A stretch of 64,000 bases of DNA from Paenibacillus sp. P25 (GCA_024704175.1 CP085629.1:3348001-3412000), one strand, 5' to 3'; positions 17,917 to 28,009 are shown, counted from the first letter of the stretch. Notes: a model not told the origin generated them from the letters alone. Translations and numbers: made by a program.

Positions 17917-19476
17917 TTACTTTTTCTTGATGCTGGCATAGGAGGCTTCATATTCTTTGATCTGGTTGTCGCCGCCGGCCTTGCGCCACTTGTCGATCGC
18001 GGCCTTCCAGCCCGCTTCGTCGAGCTTGCCGATAATGTAGTTCGTTTCCGCATCCCACATCATCTGATCCAGCTCCTTGCCGCGCTCGGAGTACGTCTTG
18101 GAGGTCAGGGTTAAGGCCGGATTATGCACCGCATACTTCAGCCCCTCCGGCTCCATCTTATAGCCCTTCATGGCGAGCTCCGTATCTTTCAGCGGCGGCA
18201 CGTTGTAGGTTTCGAAGTTCAGCAGACTATCGCGGTAAGGCTTCACCTCCCGGTTGAAGGCGGTCAGATCCTTCCACTGTACATAACCGTCGCTCAATTT
18301 CGTGTAGTGGGTCCCTTCAATGCCGCGCTTCTGCAGCGTGGACATCGGTTCATCCATCATTTTATCGAGGAACGTCAGCAGCTTTCTGAGATCCGCTTCC
18401 GTCTTCACCTTCGATTTCGGGAACGCCAGGAAGCCGTTATTGCCCGCCTGCGCCGCGATCCGGATGCCCTGCGGCCCTTCCCAGTGGGTGACGTCCAGCT
18501 GCGCCGTGCTCACCACCTTGGACAGACGGTCCTGAATGTTTGCGGCATTCGTCGAAACCCCGTTGATCTTCATCCCGATCCGGCCGGATTCGAACTGTTT
18601 ATCCATTTCCGAGCTGTCCATGGCCGGGAAGTCCTGGTTGATCAGCTTCTCGGCATACAGCCTTCGGAACAGATTCAAGGCATCCATGAACTGGGGAGTC
18701 AGGAATTCCGGGGTGAATTTGCCGTTCGCATCGACGCCCCACCGGTTGACCCCGCCCTGGCTGACCGCGATCCGGGTCAGGACGGACGCTTCGCCTTCGT
18801 TGTATTTTTTCGCCAGCATGACGCCGTAGGTGTCGTTCTTGCCGTTCTTATCGGGGTCGTTCAGTGTTAACGCTTTCAAGACATTGTACCAGTCATCCAT
18901 CGTCTTCGGAACCTTCAAGTTCAGGCTGTCGAACCAGTCCTTCCTGTAAATGAGGCCCGGCCTTCCGATCTCGCGGTACAACGGGATGCCGTAAATTTTG
19001 CCGTCGACCGAAATATTTTGATAATATTGGGGATTTTGCGCCGCCAGGTTTTTGTAATCCTTAATCAGCGGGCCGACCTCCCAGAACAAGCCCTCCTGGA
19101 TCGAATTGATGATCGTGGGCACATAATTGACTTTTACGATTTTGGGAAGCTCATCCGAAGCGATCATGACATTGATTTTCTCGTCATAGGTCGAGTTTGG
19201 AATCCACTGGATATCCAGCTTCGTATTGGTATACTTTTCGATGGTCTGCTCGATCACATTACCTTTGGCCGGGATATCGCCTACCTGCGTTACGGCCATC
19301 GTCACTTCCAAAGGTCCGTTGTCGGCAGCGACCGCCCCCTTGGCTTCGCCGGATTCTCCCGGCTTTCCCGCCCCTTGGCCGGAGCAGCCTGCAAGAACGC
19401 CCCCGGCCAGCACCAAGGCGACGGTCGCAGGTACCCAGCGTCTGCGGAACGGATGCATGTTTCCGATTGGTTTCAT
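17917..19476 (-). CDS. Orphan extracellular sugar-binding lipoprotein (LplA-like)
   Basis: Intact 519-residue binding protein. The signal peptide ends with VLAGGVLAGCSG, a classic lipobox. The mature protein has the LplA pattern: TKLDIQWIPNSTYDEKINVMIASDELPKIV, a DPDKNGKNDT calcium loop, and WRKAGGDNQIKEYEASYASIKKK at the C-terminus. No permease gene is adjacent: upstream is a 390-bp gap and then the MATE gene on the other strand, downstream the convergent CdaR gene. It probably hands its ligand to a permease pair elsewhere, or acts as a sensor partner. The AAGGGGG ribosome site is 12 bases from the ATG, a little far. Confidence 0.9.
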   Translation of the reverse strand: MKPIGNMHPFRRRWVPATVALVLAGGVLAGCSGQGAGKPGESGEAKGAVAADNGPLEVTMAVTQVGDIPAKGNVIEQTIEKYTNTKLDIQWIPNSTYDEKINVMIASDELPKIVKVNYVPTIINSIQEGLFWEVGPLIKDYKNLAAQNPQYYQNISVDGKIYGIPLYREIGRPGLIYRKDWFDSLNLKVPKTMDDWYNVLKALTLNDPDKNGKNDTYGVMLAKKYNEGEASVLTRIAVSQGGVNRWGVDANGKFTPEFLTPQFMDALNLFRRLYAEKLINQDFPAMDSSEMDKQFESGRIGMKINGVSTNAANIQDRLSKVVSTAQLDVTHWEGPQGIRIAAQAGNNGFLAFPKSKVKTEADLRKLLTFLDKMMDEPMSTLQKRGIEGTHYTKLSDGYVQWKDLTAFNREVKPYRDSLLNFETYNVPPLKDTELAMKGYKMEPEGLKYAVHNPALTLTSKTYSERGKELDQMMWDAETNYIIGKLDEAGWKAAIDKWRKAGGDNQIKEYEASYASIKKK

Positions 19477-19989
19477 AGGCGTGTAACCCCCTTCTGCTTG
19501 TAGCCGCTTGCCGGTCTTACGGTTCCCTCATTGAAAAAAGACGCCAACTGCCAAACTCCATGATTCCTTCTCATAGGAACGCCCCCGTTTGCGTTAGTCT
19601 TCATTTCTGTCCAACCGCATAAAGCGCTGCAACGATACCGGGTCCACAATGAATACGCTTACAAATCAATGGAACAAAAATTACCTCCCGCCGTCAACCC
19701 TGACCATTGACGTTGTCCGAACTGTGCAGCCATCCCACCTTTCCCGTATGCCGGAAGGTGCAAGGCTGAGAATGCGCCGCACACTCCCCGGTTATACTTC
19801 TAAATTTATCAACGATCGAAGGCCGGGGCAATAATCAGCAGATCACGTCTTTTCGGCGGACAAGCTCCCGTGTGCAGTGTGTCATTCCTGGCACTTGTCA
19901 CATTTCGTTCTTTTGCCTGCGCCTGCATTTCTGTTATCATATCTGAAGTGTCTTTTTTCGATTTTCTATGTAAAGGAAAGTTCGCCGTC
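19477..19989. other. Divergent intergenic region
   Basis: No gene is supported in these ~510 bases. Short open frames on both strands lack ribosome sites. The region must hold the promoters of the orphan binding protein (minus) and the MATE exporter (plus). A weak cre-like core, AAAGCGCTGCAA, lies at 19621. Confidence 0.5.
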
Positions 19990-21362
19990 ATGAAACCAAC
20001 CCATTCAATTTCCCAGAAAATCAACCAGTCGCTGAGGATTCTTCTGCCTATTCTGGTCACCCAAATCTCGATGTTCGCCATGACGTTCTTCGATACGTTC
20101 ATGTCCGGTCATTCCAGCGCGAACGACCTGGCCGGCGTCGCCATCGGAGCCAGCATTTGGGTTCCCGTGCAGACCGGGCTCACCGGCATCCTCTTTGCCG
20201 TCACGCCGGTCGTCGCCCAGTTCCTCGGCGGGAACCAGAAGGACCGCGTAACCTTCAGCGTCGTCCAAGGCATCTATTTGGCGGTCGCCGTTGCCTGTGC
20301 CGTACTGCTCTGCGGCTGGCTCGCGCTCGATCCGCTCCTAAACCGCATGCATCTGGAGCCGGCCGTACGCAGCACGGCCAAAGGCTTTCTCATTGCAATC
20401 GCGGCGGGCATCGTGCCGCTCTTCGTGTATACGGTCCTGCGCTCCTTCATGGACGGGCTGGGACAGACCCGGATGTCGATGACCATCACGCTGATCTCCC
20501 TGCCGATCAACAGCATCCTGAATTACTTGTTCATCTTCGGCTCCCTCGGCTTTCCGCGGCTCGGCGGGGTCGGTGCGGGCGTAGCTTCGGCCATCACTTA
20601 CTGGTGTATCTGCATCGTTGCCCTGATCGTCGTGATCCGCCGCCGGCCCTTCGCAGACTACCGGATTACGCAAAAAACATATGGCATATCACTGAAAGCC
20701 TGGAAAGAGCTGCTGCGAATCGGACTGCCGATCGGGTTCGCCATCTTCTTCGAAACGAGCATCTTTGCCGCCGTTACGCCGCTGATGAGCGAATACAATA
20801 CCGTAACGATCGCCGCCCACCAGGCCGCGATCAATTTCGCTTCTTTCTTGTATATGGTGCCGCTCAGCATCTCTATGGCACTCACGATCCTGGTCGGCTT
20901 CGAGGCCGGGGCCCGGCGTTATAAGGATGCCAGACAGTACAGCTACCTGGGCATCGGCATGGCGCTCGGCATGGCTGTCCTCTGTGCCGTGATTCTGGTC
21001 CTGTTCGGCGACCGGATCGCCGCCATCTATACCAAAGAGACTTCCGTGCTTGCACTGACGAAGCAGTTTCTCGTCTATGCGGTCTTCTTCCAGTTGTCCG
21101 ACGCGCTGGCCGCTCCCATTCAAGGAACGCTGCGCGGCTACAAAGACGTGAATGTCACGCTGATCGTCGCTCTTGTTTCCTATTGGATCATCGGGTCGCC
21201 GACGGGCTACTTGCTGGCCCATGTCTCCCCGCTCGGCGCCTTCGGCTACTGGATCGGCCTGATCACGGGTCTGGCCTTCGGGGCCGCGGGATTGTTCATG
21301 CGCCTGCTCTATGTACAGCGCCGGCGGCGCGGGAAGGAGCCCTGCAGCACGCCGCCGGCTGA
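19990..21362 (+). CDS. MATE family multidrug/sodium antiporter
   Basis: About 455 residues with 12 membrane segments in two homologous halves. These run ILLPILVTQISMFAMTFFDTFMSGHSSANDLAGVAIGASIW in the first and LRIGLPIGFAIFFETSIFAAVTPLMSEYNTVTIAAHQAAINFAS in the second, the NorM/DinF-like pattern. It exports cationic drugs or metabolites in exchange for Na+ or H+. I start at the ATG 19990 behind AAAGGAAAG; the open frame extends further upstream without support. The frame also stays open to 21615, running 240 bases antisense through the convergent oxidoreductase gene. A TGA in the next frame at 21360-21362, just before that gene ends, is the likely true stop, so a small indel near 21345 is suspected. 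Confidence 0.85.
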
Positions 21363-21372
21363 CCCCCTGCGG

Positions 21373-22535
21373 TCAGGAATGGACGGGGACCCAGCGGCTT
21401 TGGCGGGCGCTCTCCAGGATGGCCTCCACCAGCCGCATCCCGCGGTAGCCGTCGGCGAAAGTCGCGAATTCGCCCGCATGCTCTTCCATGCTTTTGCCGC
21501 TGAGCATGAAGTCATAGAAATTGTGGATCGTGTTCTTCACGCCGTCCGCCCAAGCTTCCCCATGCCCGCCCGGCAGGCCGATCAGCTTCTGGGCCTCGGA
21601 GGACACGAGCTCTGAATCCTTCAGCAGCGTCTCGTTCGATTTGTCGCGGTAGCCGACCCAGAGCCGTTCCGGCGTTTCCTGCGACCACGACATGGAATAA
21701 TGCTCGCAGTCGATCGACAGGCTGAGGTCGTTCTTCCGCCCCGCACTGACCTGTGAGACGCTGAATCCCCCTTTCGTCCCGTCCTCGAAGCGAATGAGCA
21801 CCGATCCGCTGTCCTCCGTATTCACTTCGACCTTCTCCCGATTCCCCTGTTCATCGGCCGCGGCGAAGGTAGGCGTATCCGACTCCGGCTTATACCGGTA
21901 AGGATGAATGATTGACAGGTCGGCTATGACCTCCGCAATCCGCTTGCCGGTAACGAACTCGGCCAAATCGCACCAATGCGAGCCGATATCGGCCATGGCC
22001 CGCGAATCCCCGCATATTCGCTGTTTACCCGCCAATTATAATCGGTGTTGAAATACAGCCAGTCCTGCAGATAATGTCCGCGCACCATATACATCCGGCC
22101 CGCATTCCCGGACCGCATCCGCTCCCTCATTTCACGGACCAGCGGATAGTTCCGGTAATTGAAATTCACGCCGTGAACGATACGCTTGGCCCGGGCGGCC
22201 TGGTACAGCTCGATGGCTTCCCGGACGCGGAGGCAGAGCGGCTTTTCCGATAAAATATGCTTCCCCGCCTGGATTATCTGCATATTAATGTCGGCGTGCA
22301 AATGATTCGGCGTGCAATTGTGGACTACATCGATGGAGGGATCCTCCAGCACAGCCTCGATCCGGTCGCTGAAGCGCTCGATAAAATGCGATTTGGCGAA
22401 CGCTTCCGCCCCCTCGGGATTGCGTCCCACCACCATGGCGATCTCTGCGAAGCCCAACCTGCGGATGGCATCGACATGCGCGCTGGCCGTGAAGCCCGTG
22501 CCGATAACGGCGGCTCTGCATTTATACATCTTCAT
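21373..22535 (-). CDS. Gfo/Idh/MocA family oxidoreductase (one frameshift)
   Basis: NAD(P)-dependent sugar or inositol dehydrogenase-like protein. The N-terminal Rossmann fold has AAVIGTGFTASAHVDAIRRL, NCTPNHLHADI and the catalytic ILSEKPLCL (Glu-Lys-Pro). The C-terminal domain includes MADIGSHWCDLAEFVTG with the usual Asp-x-Gly-x-His block. Frames change near 22006, where GCGGGGAT needs a fifth G to give EYAG-DSRAMADIG. About 387 residues after repair. It is a single-gene unit facing the MATE gene. The substrate cannot be inferred. Confidence 0.85.
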
Positions 22536-22850
22536 TCCTCCTTACTTTCGTCCGGATGGATTGGTCTTTTTACCCTGTTCTTACCCTTGTCCGCCCGCTG
22601 TCTAAACGTGAAGAGGCGAATGTATGAACATCCATCGCGGGGAGGGAACTTAGTCCGACTTATAGGATAATCCCGGTGGATCACCTGAGAGTCGCCGGCG
22701 GCATACGCGGCGGATTCCGCATAAACCGGTGGATTGAGGCACTTGTCAGGGCTGGCGGAACCGAACAGGCCGCATAGCTTACGGACCGAGAAGCCGTTAA
22801 TTCGGCGATGATGGGAGGGAATGAATTTCTAACGGACTCTCGCTATATAG
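22536..22850. other. Intergenic region left of the IS3 element
   Basis: No gene, tRNA or convincing hairpin is seen in these ~315 bases. It should hold the promoter of the leftward oxidoreductase gene. Confidence 0.4.
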
Positions 22851-22913
22851 CCCCCTAATCCATTTGGACACTCCTAACCACTTCAGATACACTAAATGGG
22901 TGGGGAAAAATCC

Positions 22914-23237
22914 ATGAAAAGACGTTTTAGATGCCCGGTTCAAGCAAAAAAGGATCTCGTAGTGGAAGTGCTCTCTGGCTACCGTACAGAGGTGGTGGCC
23001 CGGAAGCATGGCATGGCTCCTAAAACGCTTAGCAACTGGGTTCGTCAATACCAGGATGAGGTGGGCGACCTTATGGCAAAGAAACGTGATGAAGAGGAGA
23101 AAATCAAGGAGGATGCAGCCAAGTTCAAAGAGCTTCAAGAGAAATACGATGAAGCCATGAAACTGTTGGGCCAGAAAGAACTGGAGAACAGCATCCTTAG
23201 AGATTTGGTTAAAAAAAAGTATCCCGACTGGAAGTAG
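22914..23237 (+). CDS. IS3-family transposase OrfA
   Basis: About 107 residues. The N-terminus holds a helix-turn-helix (KKDLVVEVLSGYRTEVVARKHGMAPKTLSNWVRQYQ). A leucine-zipper-like coiled coil (DEEEKIKEDAAKFKELQEKYDEAMKLLGQKELENSILRDLV) mediates oligomerisation with OrfB. The ATG at 22914 follows GTGGGGAAA; a further in-frame ATG lies at 22896. Near its end the run of eight A followed by G forms the -1 slippage site that fuses OrfA to OrfB. Confidence 0.9.
   Translation: MKRRFRCPVQAKKDLVVEVLSGYRTEVVARKHGMAPKTLSNWVRQYQDEVGDLMAKKRDEEEKIKEDAAKFKELQEKYDEAMKLLGQKELENSILRDLVKKKYPDWK
23211..23219 (+). promoter_or_regulatory. Programmed -1 frameshift site of the IS3 transposase
   Basis: In the OrfA frame the bases read GTT AAA AAA AAG. 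The canonical slippery heptamer A-AAA-AAG is included, and slipping back one base continues in the OrfB frame as VSRLEVASYWIG. This is a genuine programmed shift, unlike the other frame changes in the window. Confidence 0.85.
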
Positions 23238-24154
23238 CCTCCTATTGGATCGGAGAGGGATATCCGGTTCGTACGGTGCTGCGTCTGTGCGGAGTGCCCC
23301 GTTCCACTTATTACTACCGCCTTCGGCATCCGGAACGTCAACAGCCCGCAGGTAAGGGCCGTCCTATTCCGGGATATTCTTGCGATAAAAATGGATCCGT
23401 TATTTTGGATGCCCGGATCAAGGGATACCTTAGAAGTTTAATTAGAGGTCCACACGCTGCAGTCGGCTATCGGAAACTCACGGTCCTCTTAAGGCGAAAA
23501 TACAAGTTAGTCATTAACAAGAAAAAAGTATACCGGCTTTGCAAAGAGCTGGGCATCCTCACTCCGCAACGGGAGAGGACGAATCCCGCACCCAAAAAGG
23601 TAGCTAACAATCGTGTTGTGAACGGCCCCAACCAACTCTGGCGACTGGACATTAAGTATGGGTATGTGGCTGGTAAACGGCGCCATTTTTTCCTGGCCAG
23701 CATCATCGACGTGTTTGACCGGAGCATTGTCGCCCATCATCGAGGCAAGGTTTGTAGCACTCAGGACATTTTACGAATCGTCCAGAAAGCACTCCTGAAA
23801 CGCGCGGCATACGGGCAAGGGAATCATCCTGTTCTTCGAACCGATAACGGCCCTCAGTTCGTCAGCAAAGCCTTCTACGCCTTCTGCGAGCAGGCTGGCA
23901 TTGAGCATGAGCGCATTCCAAACCAAACGCCAAACAAGAATGCCTTCATCGAATCCTTTCACAGTATTTTGGAAAGGGAATGTTACCAGCGGAATTGCTT
24001 TGAAACTTATGAGGAAGCTTTTAGAGAAGTAGATCGGTTTATTCGATATTACAATAACGATCGCATTCATGGTAGTCTTCAAGATTGGCCGCCAAAAGAA
24101 TATCTACGGCTCGTGTCCGAGGGGACGATAACACCAAAACAAATTGCGCTTTAA
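23219..24154 (+). CDS. IS3-family transposase OrfB, DDE integrase
   Basis: About 311 residues counted from the frameshift point. The N-terminal HTH_21-like part (YRKLTVLLRRKYKLVINKKKVYRLCKELGI) precedes the retroviral-type integrase core. The DDE triad is visible: Asp in WRLDIKYG, Asp in RTDNGPQF, and Glu in NAFIESFHSILE about 35 residues later. The ending YNNDRIHGSLQDWPPKEYL is the usual IS3 C-terminus. The frame is intact, so the element may be active. Confidence 0.9.
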   Translation, partial: VSRLEVASYWIGEGYPVRTVLRLCGVPRSTYYYRLRHPERQQPAGKGRPIPGYSCDKNGSVILDARIKGYLRSLIRGPHAAVGYRKLTVLLRRKYKLVINKKKVYRLCKELGILTPQRERTNPAPKKVANNRVVNGPNQLWRLDIKYGYVAGKRRHFFLASIIDVFDRSIVAHHRGKVCSTQDILRIVQKALLKRAAYGQGNHPVLRTDNGPQFVSKAFYAFCEQAGIEHERIPNQTPNKNAFIESFHSILERECYQRNCFETYEEAFREVDRFIRYYNNDRIHGSLQDWPPKEYLRLVSEGTITPKQIAL

Positions 24155-24484
24155 TGCGATAGCACAAGGATGAAGGCGGCTAGTGTCCAAATTTAGGGGG
24201 TTAATCCGCTCGAGTCCTTATCGTCGGGGTTCGACCGGCGGCAGGCTGATGTTTGAAATAATAACGGCTTCCGTGTCCATAACATTTTGAAAAAGAGTGT
24301 TAAGTTATAGATAAGTGCGATGAGGTCCGTTACGGAGCCTTGGACTTCAGCCAAAGGCGACCAGGGGCGCTAACCTTCTCAGGTATCGGACAGTTGTTCA
24401 AGGTTATCCATGCCCACTTGGCGAACGTTCCTCCAATAGCCGAATCGCAGCACGATCATGATCTGCCGCAATCCCTGAGCAGCT

Positions 24485-24600
24485 GTCCCTATACAAGATA
24501 CCGTACAGTCGATCTTCCGCCATCAGGATGCGGACAAGCAGAGGCGATGGGGATGCATCGCTTCCGGTGCCGGCGCCCTACCTTTCATAAGTACGCAGGA
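24485..24600 (+). pseudogene. Relic of an ISL3-type transposase N-terminus
   Basis: In one plus-strand frame the sequence reads CPYTRYRTVDLPPSG, then HRFRCRRPTFHKYAG. This resembles the N-terminal zinc-ribbon region of ISL3 transposases (R-x-x-R-T-x-x-D-L-P ... R-x-F-x-C). The catalytic region is absent and one Cys is replaced. It lies between the IS3 element and the KimA gene. The rest of 24201-24640 shows no gene. Similarity is by eye only and weak. Confidence 0.3.
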
Positions 24601-24627
24601 CACCCCCAAGAGATCCTCTTGAGGGTG
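24601..24627 (-). terminator. Hairpin downstream of the KimA-like gene
   Basis: CACCCcCAAGAG-ATC-CTCTTGaGGGTG is a 12-bp stem with one mismatch, just after the stop of the minus-strand transporter gene. The T tract is poor. Confidence 0.5.
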
Positions 24628-24640
24628 CCGGAAAATCGAA

Positions 24641-26458
24641 TTATTTTTTTAGGCGGTACGGGACGGTCGCGATCTTCACATCCTGCCGCGCGAACAAATA
24701 CGCTCTCAGCAGCAGACTCGTTTGGTTGTGCAGCAGGTTATGCCACCACTTCTTGGTAATGAACTGCGGAATCATCACCGTGACATGATCCGTCTCCGAG
24801 GTCTTCCATTCGACGGTATCGATGAGCTTGGACAAGGGCCGGATGATGCTGCGGTATCTGGAGCGCAGTACCATCAGACGGATGCCCGGGTTCCATTCCT
24901 CCCACTTTTGCTCCATCTTGGCGATTTCCTCTTCATCGAATCCCACATAGACCGCAATGATGTTATCCGACAGCGATTTGGCGTAGCTGATCGTATTGCG
25001 GACGACCTGCGTAATCCCCGCCACCGGAATGAGAATGATGCTTCCCGCCGCTTCCGGTTTATCCGTATGAATATCGAGACGAAGCTCATCCGCCAAATCC
25101 ATGTAATGCTGATGGACCTTGCGAAAGGCAAGGAAGACGATCGGAAGGAAGATGAAGATCATCCATATCTGCGAGAATTTCGTGATGATGAAAATCAGCG
25201 TGATGGTTAGCGTAGTCAGCATGCCGATCGTATTGATGATAAAAGCAATCAGCCACCGCGGAGGCCGCTTCGTGACCCATCTCTTCATCATCCCCGCCTG
25301 GGACAGCGTGAACGGAATAAACACGCCTACGGCATAGAGCGGAATCAGATTCTCCGTATCCCCGCGGGAGACGATAATGAGCAGAGCCGACAGCACGCCC
25401 AGAAAAATAATACCGTTGGAATAGCCCAGGCGGTCCCCTCTCACCTTAAACATATTGGGCAGAAATTTGTCCTTCGCCAGCATGAAAGCGAGCAGCGGGA
25501 AGGCCGCGAATGCCGTGTTGGCCGCGAGAAATAAGATCAAAGCGGTCACAGCCTGTATCAGGTAATAAACGATTCCACGGCCGAAGACGGTGGCGGCGAT
25601 TTGGGAAACGACGGTCTCCTTGGGGTTCGGCACAACGCCGAACAGGTAAGCCAGCACACTGATGCCGAGGAACATGATCCCGAGGATGAGTCCCATGAGC
25701 GCCAAGGTTCTCGCCGCGTTCTTTTCGGCGGGAGCTTTAAAGTTGGGAATCGCGTTGGACACCGCCTCCACGCCGGTCAGCGCGGAGCGACCGGAGCTGA
25801 AAGCCTTGAGCAGCAGGAATAAGGTGGCCCCGGGAACGGCCACGCCGTAAGCCGGAGCGGCATGCGGCAGATCGCCCGCAAACGCCCGGATGATCCCGCC
25901 GATGATCAGGATAAAGATCGCGAGCACGAACAAATAAACGGGATACATCAGAATCGATGCCGATTCCGTAATCCCTCTGAGGTTCAAGACCGTCAAACTG
26001 ACAATCATGAGCAGGGCGATCCATACCCGGTAGTCGTGCAAAGCCGGGAACGCCGATGTGATCGCGTCGGTTCCGGCTGAGGCGCTGACCGCTACGGTCA
26101 GGATGTAGTCCACAAGCAGCGAGCCGCCGGCCACCAGGCCCACCGGGGTGCCCAGGTTATCCTTGGATACGATGTAGGCGCCCCCGCCCGTCGGGTAAGC
26201 ATAGATCGTTTGACGGTAGGACAGGATCAATACGGTAAGCAGTCCAAGTACGGCGAATGAAATCGGCAATGAATACCATAAGCCGGCAAAGCCTAACGTA
26301 ATCAGGACCAGCAGGATTTGCTCCGTACCGTACGCCACCGAAGATAAGGCATCAGAAGAAAGCACGGCAAGCGCTTTAAGCTTTCCGAGCTTCTCTTCGG
26401 CCAGTTCGTCGGATTTCATGGGCCGCCCAATCAAAAATCGCTTTAACCTCGTTACCAT
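24641..26458 (-). CDS. kimA: KimA-like high-affinity potassium/proton symporter
   Basis: Intact 605-residue APC-superfamily transporter. The start RLKRFLIGRPMKS ... KALAVLSSDALSSVAYGTEQILL, the TM1-TM3 block YPTGGGAYIVSKDNLG and GGSLLVDYILTVAVSASAGTDAITSAFPALHDY match the Bacillus subtilis KimA (YdaO) family closely. A cytoplasmic C-terminal domain of ~150 residues (SIILIPVAGITQVVRNTISYAKSLSDNIIAVYVGFD) follows 12 membrane segments; in KimA this domain binds c-di-AMP. The protein imports K+. In B. subtilis the gene has a c-di-AMP riboswitch; here only ~90 bases separate it from the kinase gene, too few for one. Confidence 0.85.
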   Translation of the reverse strand: MVTRLKRFLIGRPMKSDELAEEKLGKLKALAVLSSDALSSVAYGTEQILLVLITLGFAGLWYSLPISFAVLGLLTVLILSYRQTIYAYPTGGGAYIVSKDNLGTPVGLVAGGSLLVDYILTVAVSASAGTDAITSAFPALHDYRVWIALLMIVSLTVLNLRGITESASILMYPVYLFVLAIFILIIGGIIRAFAGDLPHAAPAYGVAVPGATLFLLLKAFSSGRSALTGVEAVSNAIPNFKAPAEKNAARTLALMGLILGIMFLGISVLAYLFGVVPNPKETVVSQIAATVFGRGIVYYLIQAVTALILFLAANTAFAAFPLLAFMLAKDKFLPNMFKVRGDRLGYSNGIIFLGVLSALLIIVSRGDTENLIPLYAVGVFIPFTLSQAGMMKRWVTKRPPRWLIAFIINTIGMLTTLTITLIFIITKFSQIWMIFIFLPIVFLAFRKVHQHYMDLADELRLDIHTDKPEAAGSIILIPVAGITQVVRNTISYAKSLSDNIIAVYVGFDEEEIAKMEQKWEEWNPGIRLMVLRSRYRSIIRPLSKLIDTVEWKTSETDHVTVMIPQFITKKWWHNLLHNQTSLLLRAYLFARQDVKIATVPYRLKK

Positions 26459-26547
26459 AAGTTCTCTCTCCAGCCGCTTTTTTCATTATATTACCCAGTT
26501 CCGCGAAAAAATCACGCAGGGGTGAAAACAAGGGCCGGAGGACGGCT

Positions 26548-27795
26548 TCATGCTGAAGGCAAAACAATCGTTACCGTTGTTCCTTGATTCACTACGCTTT
26601 GGATCGTGAGGGAGCCTTTATGGTTTTCCACGATCCGGCCCGATACCATGAGACCGAGTCCCGTTCCGTTCTCCTTCGTCGTATGGAAGGGAACACCCAC
26701 TTTATCCAGCAAATGGCTCTCGATACCCGCGACCCTGATCGGAAATTCGGATGGAGATATACCGCCCCGACCGCTGGACGGATATGGATATCGGCCCACC
26801 ATCCGGCATGGCTTCCATGGCATTTTTAATGATATTAATAAAGACCTGTTTGATTTGATTTTCCTCGCAATAAACCAGCGGCGCTTCTCCCGTCTCTTCC
26901 GACAACGAGACCTGAACCGAGTTCATGGCCAGCTGGGGCTGCAGCAAATTTACGGTGTCGCGGATCATCTCCATCACATTCCTTGGGCTGAAGTTGGCCG
27001 CGTAAGGCTTAGCCAGCGCCATAAATTCGCTGACGATCTGGTTGATCCGCTCGATTTCGGTCAGTACCGTATCGACGTAGTGCTTTTCCTGAATCTTAGG
27101 TCTGATGATCTGCATGAATCCTTTAATCGTGGTCAGCGGATTGCGGATTTCATGAGCGACGCCGGATGCCATCTCGCCGATCACATGAAGCTTGTCCGAG
27201 CGCCTTAATATTTCCTCGGAAATTTTTTCTTCCGTTATGTCCGTTAACGAACCGATTACCTTCAGGAATTCACCGTTTTTATAAATCGGGTTGGCATGGG
27301 ATTCGATCCAGCGAACATCACCGCTCGTATGAATGATGCGGCACTTCACCTTAGCCACTTTGCCGGCCAGAAAGTCGTTCACATAGCTGCGGAACAGCTC
27401 TTTATCCTCCGGGTGTATAAATTCCGCTTCGGCCCACGCACCAAATTGTAACGGTCCGGTATCGCCATGCCAAGAATGTTTCTTACCCCTAGCGAGTAAT
27501 GAAGGACTTTGCCGGAAATCTCGTATTCCCAGATGGTGATATTTCCGCTGTCGAAATAATACTGCAGCTCCTCCTTGCTCTGCTCCAGCTCTCTTGTTCT
27601 TTGCTCCAATTCCTGCGCATAATACCGGGCCTTATCATAAAAGCCGCCCAGCCACCAGGCAATGAAGCTGCATATCACCGCACCTACGGCCTGCCCCTGC
27701 CATGCGCTTTTGATCACAAAATAATAATAGAGAAAAAACGCGATTCCTACGGTCGTTGTAAAAGTTACGCCGGCAATTCGGCCTGTTTTTTTCAT
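26548..27795 (-). CDS. PAS-containing sensor histidine kinase, sporulation-kinase-like (two frameshifts)
   Basis: Two N-terminal membrane segments (GIAFFLYYYFVIKSAW, GAVICSFIAWWLGGF) lead to a coiled coil and a PAS domain (YYFDSGNITIWEYEISGKVLHYSLGVRNILG ... VRWIESHANPIYKNGEFLKVIGSLTDIT). Then come HisKA with GEMASGVAHEIRNPLTTIKGFMQ and HATPase with NIIKNAMEAMPDG, ISDQGRG and GTGLGLMVSGRIVENHKG. Frames change near 27450 (ILG-HGDTGPLQFGAWAEAEF) and near 26725 (RG-IESHLLDKVGVPFHTTKENG), one loss and one gain of a G. About 415 residues. No response regulator is adjacent, as with orphan kinases that feed the sporulation phosphorelay. Confidence 0.8.
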
Positions 27796-27920
27796 CGCTT
27801 ATCTCCGATATTTTGTAAAATAACAAGCTCATTACCATAATTTATTCTACAGCTTTCGACATTATCCTGCTTACCTTCCTTGCTTATGAAACATCAGTTA
27901 AAGTTTTTCTTGAGAAAAGC

Positions 27921-27951
27921 AAAAAATCCCGGCCGGTTCGCGGGACTTTTT
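27921..27951. terminator. Terminator after the glycerophosphodiester operon
   Basis: AAAAAATCCCG ... CGGGACTTTTT has a 5-7 bp GC stem around GCCGGTTCG with A and T tracts, so it works in both directions. It lies ~60 bases past the stop of the last gene of the leftward operon. Confidence 0.75.
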
Positions 27952-28009
27952 CGGGGCCCTATCGCCGCAAAAAAGTTTCGCAAACCGCCGGGATTGCTCG
28001 GCTTGACCG

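Larger units (their letters stand above)
22851..24200 (+). mobile_element. IS3-family insertion sequence, apparently complete
   Basis: Two overlapping frames typical of IS3 elements lie between imperfect inverted ends. The left end CCCCCTAATCCATTTGGACAC (22851-22871) and the right end reverse complement CCCCCTAAATTTGGACAC (24183-24200) differ mainly by a three-base insertion. The GGACAC inner motif is common in IS3 and IS150 relatives. No target duplication could be recognised, so the outer boundaries may be off by several bases. Total length is about 1.35 kb. Confidence 0.85.

Noticed and set aside
21363..21615. C-terminal extension of the MATE exporter as a new domain
   Set aside because: The extension lies antisense to the Gfo/Idh gene, has no domain character, and a stop in the adjacent frame at 21360 gives the normal length.
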